From the NCBI RefSeq assembly GCF_003865095.1, contig NZ_BHYK01000017.1, positions 45,844 to 109,843 of the forward strand: a DNA stretch of 64,000 bases. Reading direction: 5' to 3'. Source of the DNA: Clostridium tagluense. GTDB taxonomy: Bacteria; Bacillota; Clostridia; Clostridiales; Clostridiaceae. Both the position numbers and the translations under genes were made by a program. Positions 38,947 through 47,949 of this stretch are shown piece after piece; within the stretch, counting starts at the first letter, position 1; each line of letters opens with the position of its first letter. Below the pieces are notes generated by a model. It was not told where the DNA came from, ran no database searches, and was given only the letters and a program-made list of their open reading frames with translations.

Positions 38947-40362
38947 ATGGAGAAGTATGAAATTGAATTTAACCAAGACATTCCGAAATACATAGAAATA
39001 TCAAAGTATATAAAAAAAATGATTGATAAAAATAATATTTTTGATGGTGAAAAATTACCATCTATAAGGAAATTAGCAAAAACACTTATGGTTAATGAGG
39101 TTACCATAGTTAGTGCATATAAAAAGCTGGAGGCGGAGGGCTATGCTTATCAAAAGATGGGTAGCGGAACTTATGCTAAAAGAAGAGATACAAACATAAA
39201 ATTTAAAAAAGAATATTCAAATACCTTAAAAAAAATCTCTGGAAAAGACCTTAAAATATATGTAGATTTTACAGGAGAAATCACAAGTAGTGAGTTTTTC
39301 CCAGTAACAGTATTTAAAGATGTATTAAATGAAGTATTAGATAGAGATGGTGCAGAAGCTTTTGCCTATAAGGAATCTTTGGGGTATGAAGGTCTTAGAA
39401 ATAGTATAAGCAGTTTTTTTTGGGACAATAAGGTAAGTACTGAAGATATATTGATTCTTTCTGGTGCACAACAGGGTATTGATATAGTGTCAAAATCTAT
39501 AATAAATGTTCACGATAATGTGGTTGTAGAAAAGCCAACCTATGGTGGTGCACTAACGGTTTTTAAATGGAGAAGGGCTAATATATTTGAAGTTGATATA
39601 CTAGAAGATGGCATAGATTTAAGTCAATTTGAACAAATACTAAAAAAGAATAGAATCAAATGTTTTTATGCCATGAGTTATTTTCAAAATCCTACAGGAG
39701 CCACCTATAGTTTGGAGAAAAAGCTAAAAATATTAGAGCTTGCAGAGTGCTATGATTTCTACATTGTTGAAGATGATTATTTATCTGAGCTAATATATGA
39801 CCAAAAGCAATATAAGAGTTTTAAGAGCTTAGACAAAAATGACAGAGTTATTTATATTAAGAGTTTTTCAAAGATATTTCTGCCAGGAATAAGACTAGGA
39901 TATATGATATCACCAGAGAAATACAAGGAGCACATACAAAATTCAAAAATTAACACAGATATATCAACTTCAAGTCTTATGCAACGTGCTCTGGATTTAT
40001 ATATAAATAAAGATCTTTGGAAGCAGCATATAAACTATCTCAATATGGCGTATAAAGATAAATATGACTTTATGATAAATTGTATAGATAAATATTTAGG
40101 CAAAAAAGTTAGTTATTTTACTCCTGGAGGTGGAATTAATTTTTATTTTAAAATAGATGAAAATTTGAAAATTAATTCTATGGATTTATTTTACAGTTGC
40201 AAGAATAAAAAAGTTCTAATTACACCCGGAGTTTTATTTTATAAAAATGCAGAGCAAGGCAATAATTATTTTAGATTGAGTTTTTCAGAATTAAAAAAGC
40301 CTGAAATAGAAGAAGGAATTAAAGTTATCTCAAAGATACTTGAAAAAATACCCAAAAGATAA
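38947..40362 (+). CDS. MocR-type regulator (GntR wHTH plus aminotransferase domain)
   Basis: The 471-residue protein joins a GntR-like winged helix (residues 1-80, SIRKLAKTLMVNEVTIVSAYKKLEAEGY) to a class I aminotransferase-like domain with the lysine segment IYIKSFSKIFLPGIRLGY that binds PLP. MocR proteins sense PLP or amino compounds. The start follows AGGTGTAG. It precedes a HEAT-repeat gene after 12 bases. Confidence 0.88.
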   Translation: MEKYEIEFNQDIPKYIEISKYIKKMIDKNNIFDGEKLPSIRKLAKTLMVNEVTIVSAYKKLEAEGYAYQKMGSGTYAKRRDTNIKFKKEYSNTLKKISGKDLKIYVDFTGEITSSEFFPVTVFKDVLNEVLDRDGAEAFAYKESLGYEGLRNSISSFFWDNKVSTEDILILSGAQQGIDIVSKSIINVHDNVVVEKPTYGGALTVFKWRRANIFEVDILEDGIDLSQFEQILKKNRIKCFYAMSYFQNPTGATYSLEKKLKILELAECYDFYIVEDDYLSELIYDQKQYKSFKSLDKNDRVIYIKSFSKIFLPGIRLGYMISPEKYKEHIQNSKINTDISTSSLMQRALDLYINKDLWKQHINYLNMAYKDKYDFMINCIDKYLGKKVSYFTPGGGINFYFKIDENLKINSMDLFYSCKNKKVLITPGVLFYKNAEQGNNYFRLSFSELKKPEIEEGIKVISKILEKIPKR

Positions 40363-40374
40363 GGAGAGAAGATT

Positions 40375-41034
40375 TTGAAAAAGGGATTAGTTGACATTGA
40401 CTGGCAATGCATTAGCACATATTCAGAGGAAGAAATATCCTATTTCTTATTTTTAGAGGGCAAAACAATGGAAGCCATATGTAAAATAAGAAACTTGGAT
40501 AATGCCATTGTACAAAAACATATTATAGATGGTAAAATAAAATATAGATTTTTAGTGAAAAGCAATGACCCTTCTGAACTTTTTAAGAGCATTGCGGTGG
40601 CAGGAAAAGAAGATAAAATTCATTTTTTAAATTCAATGGGCGAGGATAATAAAAATAAATTAACCCAATTAATAAAAATTACTTATGGGGAGATGTATCC
40701 TAAGGACAAAGAGGCAGCAGTTTGGATTTTGGGAGAATTAAAGGAAGTATCTTGTTTAGATATTTTAGTAAAAGCTTCTGTTAATAAATCCATAAATATA
40801 CGCAGAATGGCGGTTTCTGCAATGGGGAAACTTGGAGATGAAAGAGCAGAAGTGGCATTACTTAGATCCCTGACCGATGAAAATCCACAAGTGATAAGTT
40901 ATGCAATAAAATCTCTAGGTAAAATAAAAAGTGAAAAAGCTATTGCAAAGATAAAATACTTACAGGATAACACAGACAAAAAATACATAATAGATGCTGC
41001 ACAAAGCTTCTTAATACTTATGGAGCAAATATAG
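40375..41034 (+). CDS. HEAT-repeat protein
   Basis: The 219-residue protein starts at TTG with GGAGAG upstream. Residues about 115-215 contain HEAT/PBS-lyase-like repeats, for example INIRRMAVSAMGKLGDERAE and VISYAIKSLGKIKSEKA. These act as protein-binding scaffolds. The N-terminal 80 residues are not recognised. The 12-base gap places it in one transcript with the MocR gene. Confidence 0.75.
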   Translation: MKKGLVDIDWQCISTYSEEEISYFLFLEGKTMEAICKIRNLDNAIVQKHIIDGKIKYRFLVKSNDPSELFKSIAVAGKEDKIHFLNSMGEDNKNKLTQLIKITYGEMYPKDKEAAVWILGELKEVSCLDILVKASVNKSINIRRMAVSAMGKLGDERAEVALLRSLTDENPQVISYAIKSLGKIKSEKAIAKIKYLQDNTDKKYIIDAAQSFLILMEQI

Positions 41035-41098
41035 AAGAAAACTAGAGGCTAACCTTGAATTTACTCTAGAAGATTTATGCAATGACGGGAGAACTTAT

Positions 41099-41740
41099 AT
41101 GAGCTATTTTACGATAAAAAATGAATCAAAAGCTGAATTTAAAGAGAAAAAATCTATTTTCATTGGCCATGGCAAAAGAGTTGAAACCGAAGAGGAAGCT
41201 AAGGAATTTATCCAAAATGTTAAAAGTCAGCACAAAGAAGCTAGGCACAATGTTTATGCCTATATAATCGGTGAAAATAGAATGATACAAAGATATAGTG
41301 ATGATGGGGAACCTCATGGCACAGGAGGAATTCCTATGCTAGAAGTTTTAAAAAAGAGCGATATTACAGATGTAGTTGTAGTAGTTACAAGGTATTTTGG
41401 AGGGATTCTTCTTGGCACTGGAGGGCTTGCAAGAGCATATTCTAAAGGTGCATCCCTAGCTATTAAAGAAGCAGGAGTAGTGGAGAAGGTTAAAGGTATT
41501 CCCTTAGAAATAGTAATTGAATATGATTTACTTGGGAAGTTGCAGCATGTATGTGCGGAAGGGAACACCCATATAGAGGATATAGAGTATACTGACAAAG
41601 TAAAAATTAAAATACTCTGTGAGTTTAGTAATCTAGAAAAATTACAGTCACAAATAACTGAAGTTACTTCTGGAAAAGCACTGTTTGAAGAAGAAGAGCC
41701 CAAAATGTACTTTAAATTAGAAAACAGATTATATGAATAA
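41099..41740 (+). CDS. YigZ/IMPACT family protein
   Basis: The 213-residue protein has the UPF0029/IMPACT N-terminal domain (IQNVKSQHKEARHNVYAY, DDGEPHGTGGIPMLEVL, VVTRYFGGILLGTGGLARAYS) and a C-terminal ferredoxin-like domain. Bacterial members are of unsettled function, with a proposed link to translation. A terminator follows. Confidence 0.9.
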   Translation: MSYFTIKNESKAEFKEKKSIFIGHGKRVETEEEAKEFIQNVKSQHKEARHNVYAYIIGENRMIQRYSDDGEPHGTGGIPMLEVLKKSDITDVVVVVTRYFGGILLGTGGLARAYSKGASLAIKEAGVVEKVKGIPLEIVIEYDLLGKLQHVCAEGNTHIEDIEYTDKVKIKILCEFSNLEKLQSQITEVTSGKALFEEEEPKMYFKLENRLYE

Positions 41741-41773
41741 TATGTGGGTATACCACATCCTTTAGTGAATTGT

Positions 41774-41804
41774 AAGAAAAGTGTAAATACTTTTCTTTTT
41801 TTAT
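41774..41804 (+). terminator. terminator after the YigZ gene
   Basis: AAGAAAAGT pairs perfectly with ACTTTTCTT around a six-base loop and is followed by a run of T residues. Confidence 0.85.
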
Positions 41805-41936
41805 TTGAAAAGTACTTTATTCGATGATATAATGGGAAAGTAATGTGTTTATAACTAATTCATAGGATTATTACTATTTATTAGGAGTGATTGGAAAAAT
41901 TTCATACATAAAATAGTTAGGTGGGAGGAATTTCAA

Positions 41937-42677
41937 ATGTCGGGACATTCAAAATGGCATAACATTCAACAGAAAAAAGGTAAGGTAGATGTTATAAGAG
42001 GTAAGGTATTTACAAAATTAGGTAAAGAAATAATAATGGCAGCTAAAAATGGTGGATCTAATTTAGAAATTAATGCTCATCTTAGAGATGTAGTTGCAAA
42101 AGCTAAATCTAATAACATGCCTGCTGATACAATAACTAGAGCAATAAAAAAAGGTTCTGGTGAGCTTAATGACATAAACTACGAAGAAATAGTTTATGAA
42201 GGTTATGGAGCAGAAGGTGTTGCTGTAGTAATTAACACACTAACAGATAAAAAAAATAGAAGTGTAGCAACTGTAAGGCATGCTTTTGATAGATGCGGTG
42301 GAAACATGGGAGCTACTGGTTGCGTAAATTGGATGTTTGCTAAAAAGGGACAAATTATAATAGAAAGAAAAGCAGATATGGATGAAGATGAAATCATGAT
42401 GCTAGCTCTAGAAGCAGGTGCAGAGGATTTTAATGCAGAAGTAGAAATGTTTGAAATTATCACAGCTGTAGAAAACTTTGGAGCAGTAAGAGAAGTGCTG
42501 GAAGCGGCAGGTTTTGAATTTGCTTCTGCAGAGATTACAATGATACCAGATAATATGACACCTGTTAGCTTAGAAGGCGCAGCTAAGGTACAAAGGCTTA
42601 TAGATATGCTTGAAGACGATGATGATGTGCAGGATGTCTATCATAATGCAGAGTTCCCTGAGGAGTTTGTGGGATAG
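41937..42677 (+). CDS. yebC: YebC/PmpR family protein
   Basis: The 246-residue protein shows the canonical [17 protein letters not shown] start, [11 protein letters not shown] and the acidic C-terminus. YebC proteins were described as transcription regulators and more recently as helpers for translation of proline stretches. It is the last chromosomal gene before the integrated element and appears intact. Confidence 0.95.
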   Translation: MSGHSKWHNIQQKKGKVDVIRGKVFTKLGKEIIMAAKNGGSNLEINAHLRDVVAKAKSNNMPADTITRAIKKGSGELNDINYEEIVYEGYGAEGVAVVINTLTDKKNRSVATVRHAFDRCGGNMGATGCVNWMFAKKGQIIIERKADMDEDEIMMLALEAGAEDFNAEVEMFEIITAVENFGAVREVLEAAGFEFASAEITMIPDNMTPVSLEGAAKVQRLIDMLEDDDDVQDVYHNAEFPEEFVG

Positions 42678-42696
42678 AGGCTTTAGAGGCAATGGC

Positions 42697-42738
42697 ATGA
42701 TGGTATACATGTGAGAAAATCGTTAGATGATGGTATAC
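42697..42738. repeat. direct repeat next to the integrase (possible attachment region)
   Basis: ATGATGGTATAC occurs twice, at 42697-42708 and 42727-42738, 30 bases apart, between the yebC stop and the recombinase gene. This is where an attL site or arm-type binding sites of the recombinase would be expected. The matching attR is beyond the window, so this is inference. Confidence 0.4.
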
Positions 42739-42778
42739 GAGTAAGCTGATGTAGTTCAGTTATGGATGTACCATTTGA

Positions 42779-42826
42779 ACACCTTATTATATTGATAATT
42801 AATCAATATGAGAGGGTGTTTTTTTT
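42779..42826 (+). terminator. terminator-like hairpin directly before the recombinase gene
   Basis: An 8-bp perfect inner stem (42789-42796 with 42802-42809) and an outer AACACC/GGTGTT stem are followed by T residues that run into the recombinase ATG. It may terminate yebC. The GAGGG in its 3' arm is also the only ribosome site for the recombinase. Confidence 0.7.
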
Positions 42827-43744
42827 ATGTTAATAAATGAAGTATTAAAAGAATTTATATTTGATTGTGAGATAAGAAAAATTAGTCCAAGGACTTTAAA
42901 AAGTTATAGAAATAATAATCAGAGGTTTTTTAACTACGTTGAAAAGGAATTTAATATTACTGAACTAGAAGAATTTTCTCATTTGCATATTAAACAATAT
43001 TTTCGATTTTTAATAGATAAGGGACTTACAGAAACTTATGCAAATGGAATTTTGAAGTGTATGAGGGCATTTTTTGTATATTGCATTAATGAGGAGTATG
43101 TGATTAAAAATCCATGTTTGAAAGTGTCATGGCAAAGACAACCTAAGACTTTAATAAGTACATTTACTGATTTGGAAGTAATAAATATGGTAAATGCATT
43201 TAACTATTTAACTTATTTAAATGCAAGAAATAAAACTATTACAGCCTTTCTTGTAGATACAGGAGCTAGGAATGCTGAGACTTGTGGCATATTAAATAAT
43301 AACATAAAAGACAATTATGTTTTAATTCAAGGAAAAGGTAATAAAGAAAGGCAAGTTGGATTAAGTCCAGAATTAAAAAAAATTATGATGAAATACAATA
43401 GGATTAAAGATTTCTATTTTAAGGATAAGAATGTCAAGTATGATAACTATTTCCTATCAAATACAGGATTACCACTAACCATTGAAACTATTGAAAGAGT
43501 GGTAAAAATTGCAGGTAACATTGCAGGTGTAAGAAAAGAAATAAGATGTTCTCCCCACACGATAAGACATTATTTTGCTCAAAAACAGTTACGCAATAAA
43601 TTAGATATTTATAGTTTATCTAGACTATTAGGACATGAGAATGTAATGATTACAAAGATATATTTACAATCAATAAAGGACGAGGAAATAGTTGCTATGT
43701 CTATAAAAACTTCACCATTAACATCATTGAGGGGAGGGAAATAA
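42827..43744 (+). CDS. tyrosine recombinase/integrase
   Basis: The 305-residue protein has a SAM-like N-terminal core-binding domain and a catalytic domain with Arg148 (GARNAET), His244-x-x-Arg247 (HTIRHY), His270 (LGHEN) and nucleophile Tyr279. The full catalytic set is present, so it should be active in integration or excision. It starts the mobile element, and the next gene follows after 2 bases, unlike most phage integrases, which stand apart. Confidence 0.93.
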   Translation: MLINEVLKEFIFDCEIRKISPRTLKSYRNNNQRFFNYVEKEFNITELEEFSHLHIKQYFRFLIDKGLTETYANGILKCMRAFFVYCINEEYVIKNPCLKVSWQRQPKTLISTFTDLEVINMVNAFNYLTYLNARNKTITAFLVDTGARNAETCGILNNNIKDNYVLIQGKGNKERQVGLSPELKKIMMKYNRIKDFYFKDKNVKYDNYFLSNTGLPLTIETIERVVKIAGNIAGVRKEIRCSPHTIRHYFAQKQLRNKLDIYSLSRLLGHENVMITKIYLQSIKDEEIVAMSIKTSPLTSLRGGK

Positions 43745-43746
43745 CT

Positions 43747-44679
43747 ATGAATATTAATCCAGTATTTGAACTGTTAAGAAATGATGGAAGTATAATTATT
43801 AATAAAGCTTTAATGCACCGTTTAGGTGTTAATGAAGCAATACTATATTCAGAAATAGTTTCCCGATATTCTTATTTTGCTAAAGGAAATATGCTCACGG
43901 AAGATTACTTTTATAACACAGTTGATGATTTACATTTAGCAACTGCATTAGGTGAAAAGGCACAAAACAAAGCAATTAAAAATCTAATAACTTTAGGGTT
44001 AATTGATAAAAAATTAAAGGGGACACCTGCACGTAGACATTTTAAAATTACTGATAATATGAATTTAATTTTAAGTTATATTGAGGAAGGCAAAACTATT
44101 ATTAAGGAATTAGACCAAAAACAGAAGGTAAGAATGCAAGAGAAAATACAGTATTCAAAATTCAGTTCCTCCGAAAAGGCGGAACTAGAAGACAACGATA
44201 ATAGTACAAGCAATTCAAGTTCCTCCCAAAAGACGGAACTAAGCAAAATCAACAGTTCCTCCATTAAGACGGAAGTTGTTGAGAAGACACCAGTTCCTCC
44301 AATAGGGAGTGTACAGTTCCTCCCAAAGGAAGTTTCTAGTTCCTCCAATAAGACGGAAGTAGTTCCTGCGATTGGGAGGATAAATAATACTAATAATAAT
44401 ACTAAAAATAATACTAAGAATAATAGAGAAGAGGATTGCCTTCTTTCCATTTGGAATAACATTACAATAATCTTGAAAAAGGAAATGACAGAAGTAAGCT
44501 TTAAAACTTGGATAATGTGTTTATCTCCTTCACGAATAGAAAATGATATATTGATTCTTAGAGCAACTAATGATTTTACAAAAAGCATTGTAGAATCTAA
44601 ATACAGAGATATATTGATTAAGGCTATAAGTACATTTAAAAATAGTTCGATAACTAATTTTATTGTGGAAGCGGAATAG
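43747..44679 (+). CDS. replication initiator: winged-helix N-terminus plus DnaA domain I
   Basis: The 310-residue protein has an N-terminal winged-helix region (residues about 5-110) like phage and plasmid replication initiators. A low-complexity linker (about 130-228) follows. The C-terminal part (about 230-308) starts LLSIWNNITIILKKEMTEVSFKTW in pieces (IWNNITIILKK, SFKTWIMCLSPSRIE) and ends like DnaA domain I. That domain contacts the DnaB-type helicase in cells. The linker DNA carries iteron-like repeats, so the origin is probably inside the gene. It follows the recombinase after 2 bases. Confidence 0.8.
   Translation: MNINPVFELLRNDGSIIINKALMHRLGVNEAILYSEIVSRYSYFAKGNMLTEDYFYNTVDDLHLATALGEKAQNKAIKNLITLGLIDKKLKGTPARRHFKITDNMNLILSYIEEGKTIIKELDQKQKVRMQEKIQYSKFSSSEKAELEDNDNSTSNSSSSQKTELSKINSSSIKTEVVEKTPVPPIGSVQFLPKEVSSSSNKTEVVPAIGRINNTNNNTKNNTKNNREEDCLLSIWNNITIILKKEMTEVSFKTWIMCLSPSRIENDILILRATNDFTKSIVESKYRDILIKAISTFKNSSITNFIVEAE
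44164..44430. repeat. iteron-like dyad repeats and AT-rich tract inside the initiator gene (candidate origin)
   Basis: AGTTCCT occurs seven times (44164, 44218, 44254, 44292, 44314, 44338, 44361). The better copies extend to a 23-base element AGTTCCTCC-N8-GGAAnT with dyad symmetry. The copies fall in all three codon positions of the host gene, so the DNA and not the peptide seems conserved. An AT-rich tract (44380-44430) with three AATAATACT units follows, as a DNA unwinding element would. Confidence 0.7.
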
Positions 44680-44762
44680 AAAATAAAGGAATATAATAGC
44701 ATTTTGTAGAATTAGATAAAATGATTAGAATTTATATTGATAAAAATGGAGGTTATTAAAAT

Positions 44763-45479
44763 ATGGAAGTTTTATTTATGTCGCTGTCTATAATATTTTT
44801 TGTGCTATTTTTTGCATGTGGAGTAGCTATAATTGCAGGATGTATTAAACCACAATTAGTAATAAGGTGGGGCAATGCAGAAAAAAGAAATAAAAAAAAC
44901 GTAATGAAATACTATGGAATATCATTGATAGTATGCTTTATTTTACTTTTGACGACCTATACAAGCTTTGAAAATGTTAAAGCAGTTAAAGTAGCAAAAG
45001 CCGAAGTAGAATTAGCAAGAATAACAGCAAATAAAATAGCAACAGACAAAGCAATAGAAGATAAAAAAATAGCTGATAAAATAATATCAGATAAGGTAGC
45101 AGCGGATAAAATAATAAAAGCTAGGGCAGTTGCAGATAAAGTCATAAAGGATAAAGCAATAAAAGATAAAATAGCATTAGACAAAGAAATAGCATCAGAC
45201 AAAGAAATAGCAGATAAGGAAGATGATGATAAAAGAATAGTCAATGAACAGAAAGAAATAACACCGATAACCAAGCAATCAACAAGCACAACAAAAGATT
45301 ATACTGCTGAGATTAAATCTATTCAGACTCAAATTGAAGCACAAAAGTATGAGTTAACTAAACTATCACAAAATTCACAAGAATATCGGAATGTATTAAC
45401 AACTATAGGTAAACTTTTGCAGAGAGATATAGATTTGACTAATAAACAAATTATTATAGATACTCAAAAATTAAGATGA
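44763..45479 (+). CDS. membrane protein with long charged coiled coil
   Basis: I do not recognise this 238-residue protein. Two membrane segments (about residues 4-28 and 48-66) are followed by about 95 residues of Lys-Ala-Asp-Ile repeats built on the unit DKxIADK, then a second coiled coil ending TNKQIIIDTQKLR. The repeats suggest a rod on one side of the membrane. GGAGGT precedes the ATG. It may be a superinfection or membrane-anchoring protein of the element, but that is not supported directly. Confidence 0.65.
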   Translation: MEVLFMSLSIIFFVLFFACGVAIIAGCIKPQLVIRWGNAEKRNKKNVMKYYGISLIVCFILLLTTYTSFENVKAVKVAKAEVELARITANKIATDKAIEDKKIADKIISDKVAADKIIKARAVADKVIKDKAIKDKIALDKEIASDKEIADKEDDDKRIVNEQKEITPITKQSTSTTKDYTAEIKSIQTQIEAQKYELTKLSQNSQEYRNVLTTIGKLLQRDIDLTNKQIIIDTQKLR

Positions 45480-45490
45480 AATATTTGAGA

Positions 45491-45603
45491 ATGATTAAGC
45501 CAGGAAAAATAGAAATTATTAAAGTTTATATCTTACATATTAAGATGATGATAATGAATATGTATATGTAGAAAATGGAATTGTAACAACCATACAACAT
45601 TAA
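45491..45603 (+). pseudogene. frameshifted small ORF
   Basis: One frame reads MIKPGKIEIIKVYILHIK from the ATG at 45491. After about position 45540 the neighbouring frame reads DDDNEYVYVENGIVTTIQH to a stop at 45601-45603. The two parts together look like one small protein of about 37 residues broken by a frameshift. No clear ribosome site is seen. Confidence 0.35.
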
Positions 45604-45639
45604 AATATAAAAATAAATTTATGTAAGGGGAGATTAGTA

Positions 45640-46206
45640 ATGACTAAATTAGAGCGTTATGAGTCGTATGGTGGAAATTTAATTGATGGATTAAAAGGTG
45701 TGGGGTGGATTAATCTTGTTTGCAGTATAGTTTGTGCAATTTTCATTTGGTTTAAGTTTGGTAAAATGGACATTGGTAGTTATAGCGATGAGATAAATCC
45801 TATAGCAGTTGTATCGGGTATAGCATTAATAGTAAGTGGCATAATTGTTTTAATAATAATGTTATCTATAGCACATATACTAGAAAATAGCATAGTTACA
45901 AGAAATAAAGTTGAGGAAACAGAAGAAATAAAACCTGTAAATACATTTAAAGCTGAAAGTACTGTTAAATCTGTAAAAGAAACTCAAGATATTAAAAATA
46001 ATATTAAAGCAGAGTGTCAAAAAGAACCTAAAATAAAAGAAGTAATAAAGGTAGAACATATTAAAGAAAAACCAATTACTTATGCTGAGGACTTAGGCTA
46101 TAGTTGGAAATGTACTTGTGGTAATATAAACGATATATCAGATGAAAGTTGTAGTAAGTGTAAATCTAATAAAAATTATATATTAAGCAATTTTTCGGAA
46201 TATTAA
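45640..46206 (+). CDS. membrane protein with C-terminal zinc-ribbon
   Basis: The 188-residue protein has two membrane segments (about residues 22-38 and 55-80), a Lys/Glu-rich linker, and a C-terminal WKCTCGN...CSKCK four-cysteine knuckle like a RanBP2-type or zinc-ribbon finger. AGGGGAG precedes the ATG. The function is unknown. Confidence 0.65.
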   Translation: MTKLERYESYGGNLIDGLKGVGWINLVCSIVCAIFIWFKFGKMDIGSYSDEINPIAVVSGIALIVSGIIVLIIMLSIAHILENSIVTRNKVEETEEIKPVNTFKAESTVKSVKETQDIKNNIKAECQKEPKIKEVIKVEHIKEKPITYAEDLGYSWKCTCGNINDISDESCSKCKSNKNYILSNFSEY

Positions 46207-46220
46207 GCTAAAGCACAGGG

Positions 46221-46814
46221 TTATGATTGTAAATTAGTTGCCAATATATTAAAATCTTCCCAAATACCTGCGTGGGTTTCAGTATTTAATTTATTCAGTG
46301 CTTCTATATAGCTATATTTCATTACTCTAGCAATTTTCTTAAGTCTATAATAAGGTTCTAAAATGTAAAATCTCTGTAACACAGGGTCAAAGATAAAAGT
46401 ATCATTTATCTCTAACCAAGCATGGTAATTGCCTTCTTCAAATTGTCCATGAACTAAAGTAATATTGTTATTACCATATCTTCTAATATACTCAAAACTT
46501 AAAGGAAAACATAAAAACCAAATACAAATATTGGAATCGATATCTTCTTTAAATTCTTTACAAATAGGTACTATTTCTTTTGATATTTCAATAGAAACAA
46601 GTTTTTGTATTTGAGAATTATAAAGGTCTTCGATATAGGAATTAATAGCTTCTAAAGGGATATTCTTATTTTCTAATAATAAGAATTGTTTGAGTTTTGC
46701 ACTAGTGAAAAAAGAAAGTGAATATTTGTCACAATCATACTGGGGGCAATAAGCAATGAATTCATCTCTTAAATAGTTGAGGCATTTCACATTATCAATA
46801 ATCATTAAATCCAC
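46221..46814 (-). CDS. hypothetical protein with a transglutaminase-like His/Asp motif
   Basis: The 197-residue protein is not recognised as a whole. The segment VHGQFEEGNYHAWLEINDTF followed by IFDP resembles the His and Asp parts of papain/transglutaminase-like enzymes, with a possible nucleophile in NICIWFLCF. There is no signal peptide. GAGGTGG precedes the ATG. It runs opposite to its neighbours and may have its own promoter. Confidence 0.6.
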   Translation of the reverse strand: MDLMIIDNVKCLNYLRDEFIAYCPQYDCDKYSLSFFTSAKLKQFLLLENKNIPLEAINSYIEDLYNSQIQKLVSIEISKEIVPICKEFKEDIDSNICIWFLCFPLSFEYIRRYGNNNITLVHGQFEEGNYHAWLEINDTFIFDPVLQRFYILEPYYRLKKIARVMKYSYIEALNKLNTETHAGIWEDFNILATNLQS

Positions 46815-47372
46815 CTCTTATAATGATATTTTGTCAAATTCAATTGTATTGTACCATAATATGATTAGCCAATACTACTAAAAACTTATTCATAATAGAA
46901 ACGATTCTGAGGGGTTTAAATTGATTAATTATATTGTTTTAAACAGATAAATTAATCGCATTTAACACTAAATTAGTTATAGTTAGATTAACAAATCCTA
47001 TTGACTACTTTTAGTTAGTTAAATAGGATTTTTGTACGTTAATATAGTTATTATTTTATAAAGAAGTAAGTAGATTAGCGGATTAAAATATATAAATAAA
47101 TTTAGATTAATAAAAGGGAGCTGAGTAACTAACAAAACATAGTCGAATGTAAATTATTGACTGGTGCAGAACTCAATTAGTTACGGCAAAAAAATAAAAT
47201 AGCTACTCTACTAAAGCAACTATTCTATAAAATAACCTCTAACCACAGTGTTATTTTAAGATTCAAACATTAAATTCTAACTAATCGGAAGATACTCTCC
47301 CCATTTGTTATATTATAACACATAAGTTAAATAATATTCAACAAAAATAATATTCAACAAAAATAATTTTAT
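46815..47372. other. gene-free stretch with two hairpins and a 16-base tandem repeat
   Basis: No gene is supported here. A terminator-like stem (46993-47002 with 47022-47031, followed by TTTTTG) and a perfect 9-bp inverted repeat (47228-47236 with 47250-47258) are present. At about 47325-47360 the unit AATAATATTCAACAAA occurs twice in tandem just before the repeat array. Confidence 0.6.
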
Positions 47373-47949
47373 CATTACATTACCCAAGCATTATCATTAC
47401 ATTACCCAACCTAAGACCTTTAAACACCTACTTTAGCATTGGTTTACCCAACTATAATAATTAATCTCCTATAATTAGCGTTAGTTTACTCAACCCACTT
47501 TAATGAATAATTACGATTAGTTTACCCAACCTAAAGCTTAGATTAAGATTAGATTACCCAACCTAAATTTTCTCATATTTAATCATTTATATCTTGGTTT
47601 GGCACTGGAATAGCCATTCTAATACTTTTTATTCTTAATTAATCTGTATTTTTAGCGTTGATTTACCCAACCTAAGGCTTAGATTATCATTAGATTACCC
47701 AAGTATTATCATTAGATTACCCAGTAGATTTATTTAAGTTGATAGATTACGATTAGATTACTCAACCCTAAATTTTTATCGAATTTAATCAGTTTGACCT
47801 TGTTTTGGCATGGGAATACCCAATCTAAGCCCTTTTATTCTTAATTAAGTTCCTATTTTACGATTAGATTACTCACCTTAACTCCTATTTTAGCATTAGA
47901 TTACCCACCTTATTCATTTAAGTTGATATTTTAGCATTGGATTACCTAA
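47373..47949. repeat. helically phased repeat array
   Basis: At least 13 copies of a directly repeated 15-mer, consensus CATTAGATTACCCAA and often followed by CCTAA, lie in one orientation. Start positions are 47373, 47395, 47437, 47479, 47515, 47547, 47656, 47688, 47710, 47751, 47862, 47894 and 47935. Most spacings are 22, 32 or 41-42 bases, near 2, 3 and 4 helical turns. Two long gaps of 109 and 111 bases hold a second repeated unit of 45 bases (47598 and 47804, 38 of 45 identical). No gene is seen. It may be a centromere, replication or regulatory site. Confidence 0.8.

Noticed and set aside
44076..44702. 208-residue - strand ORF opposite the initiator gene
   Set aside because: It is the antisense of the repeat-rich linker and has no ribosome site or family match.
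47373..47949. CRISPR array
   Set aside because: Repeats are too short and degenerate, spacings vary from 22 to 111 bases, spacers share their own repeats, and no cas gene is present.
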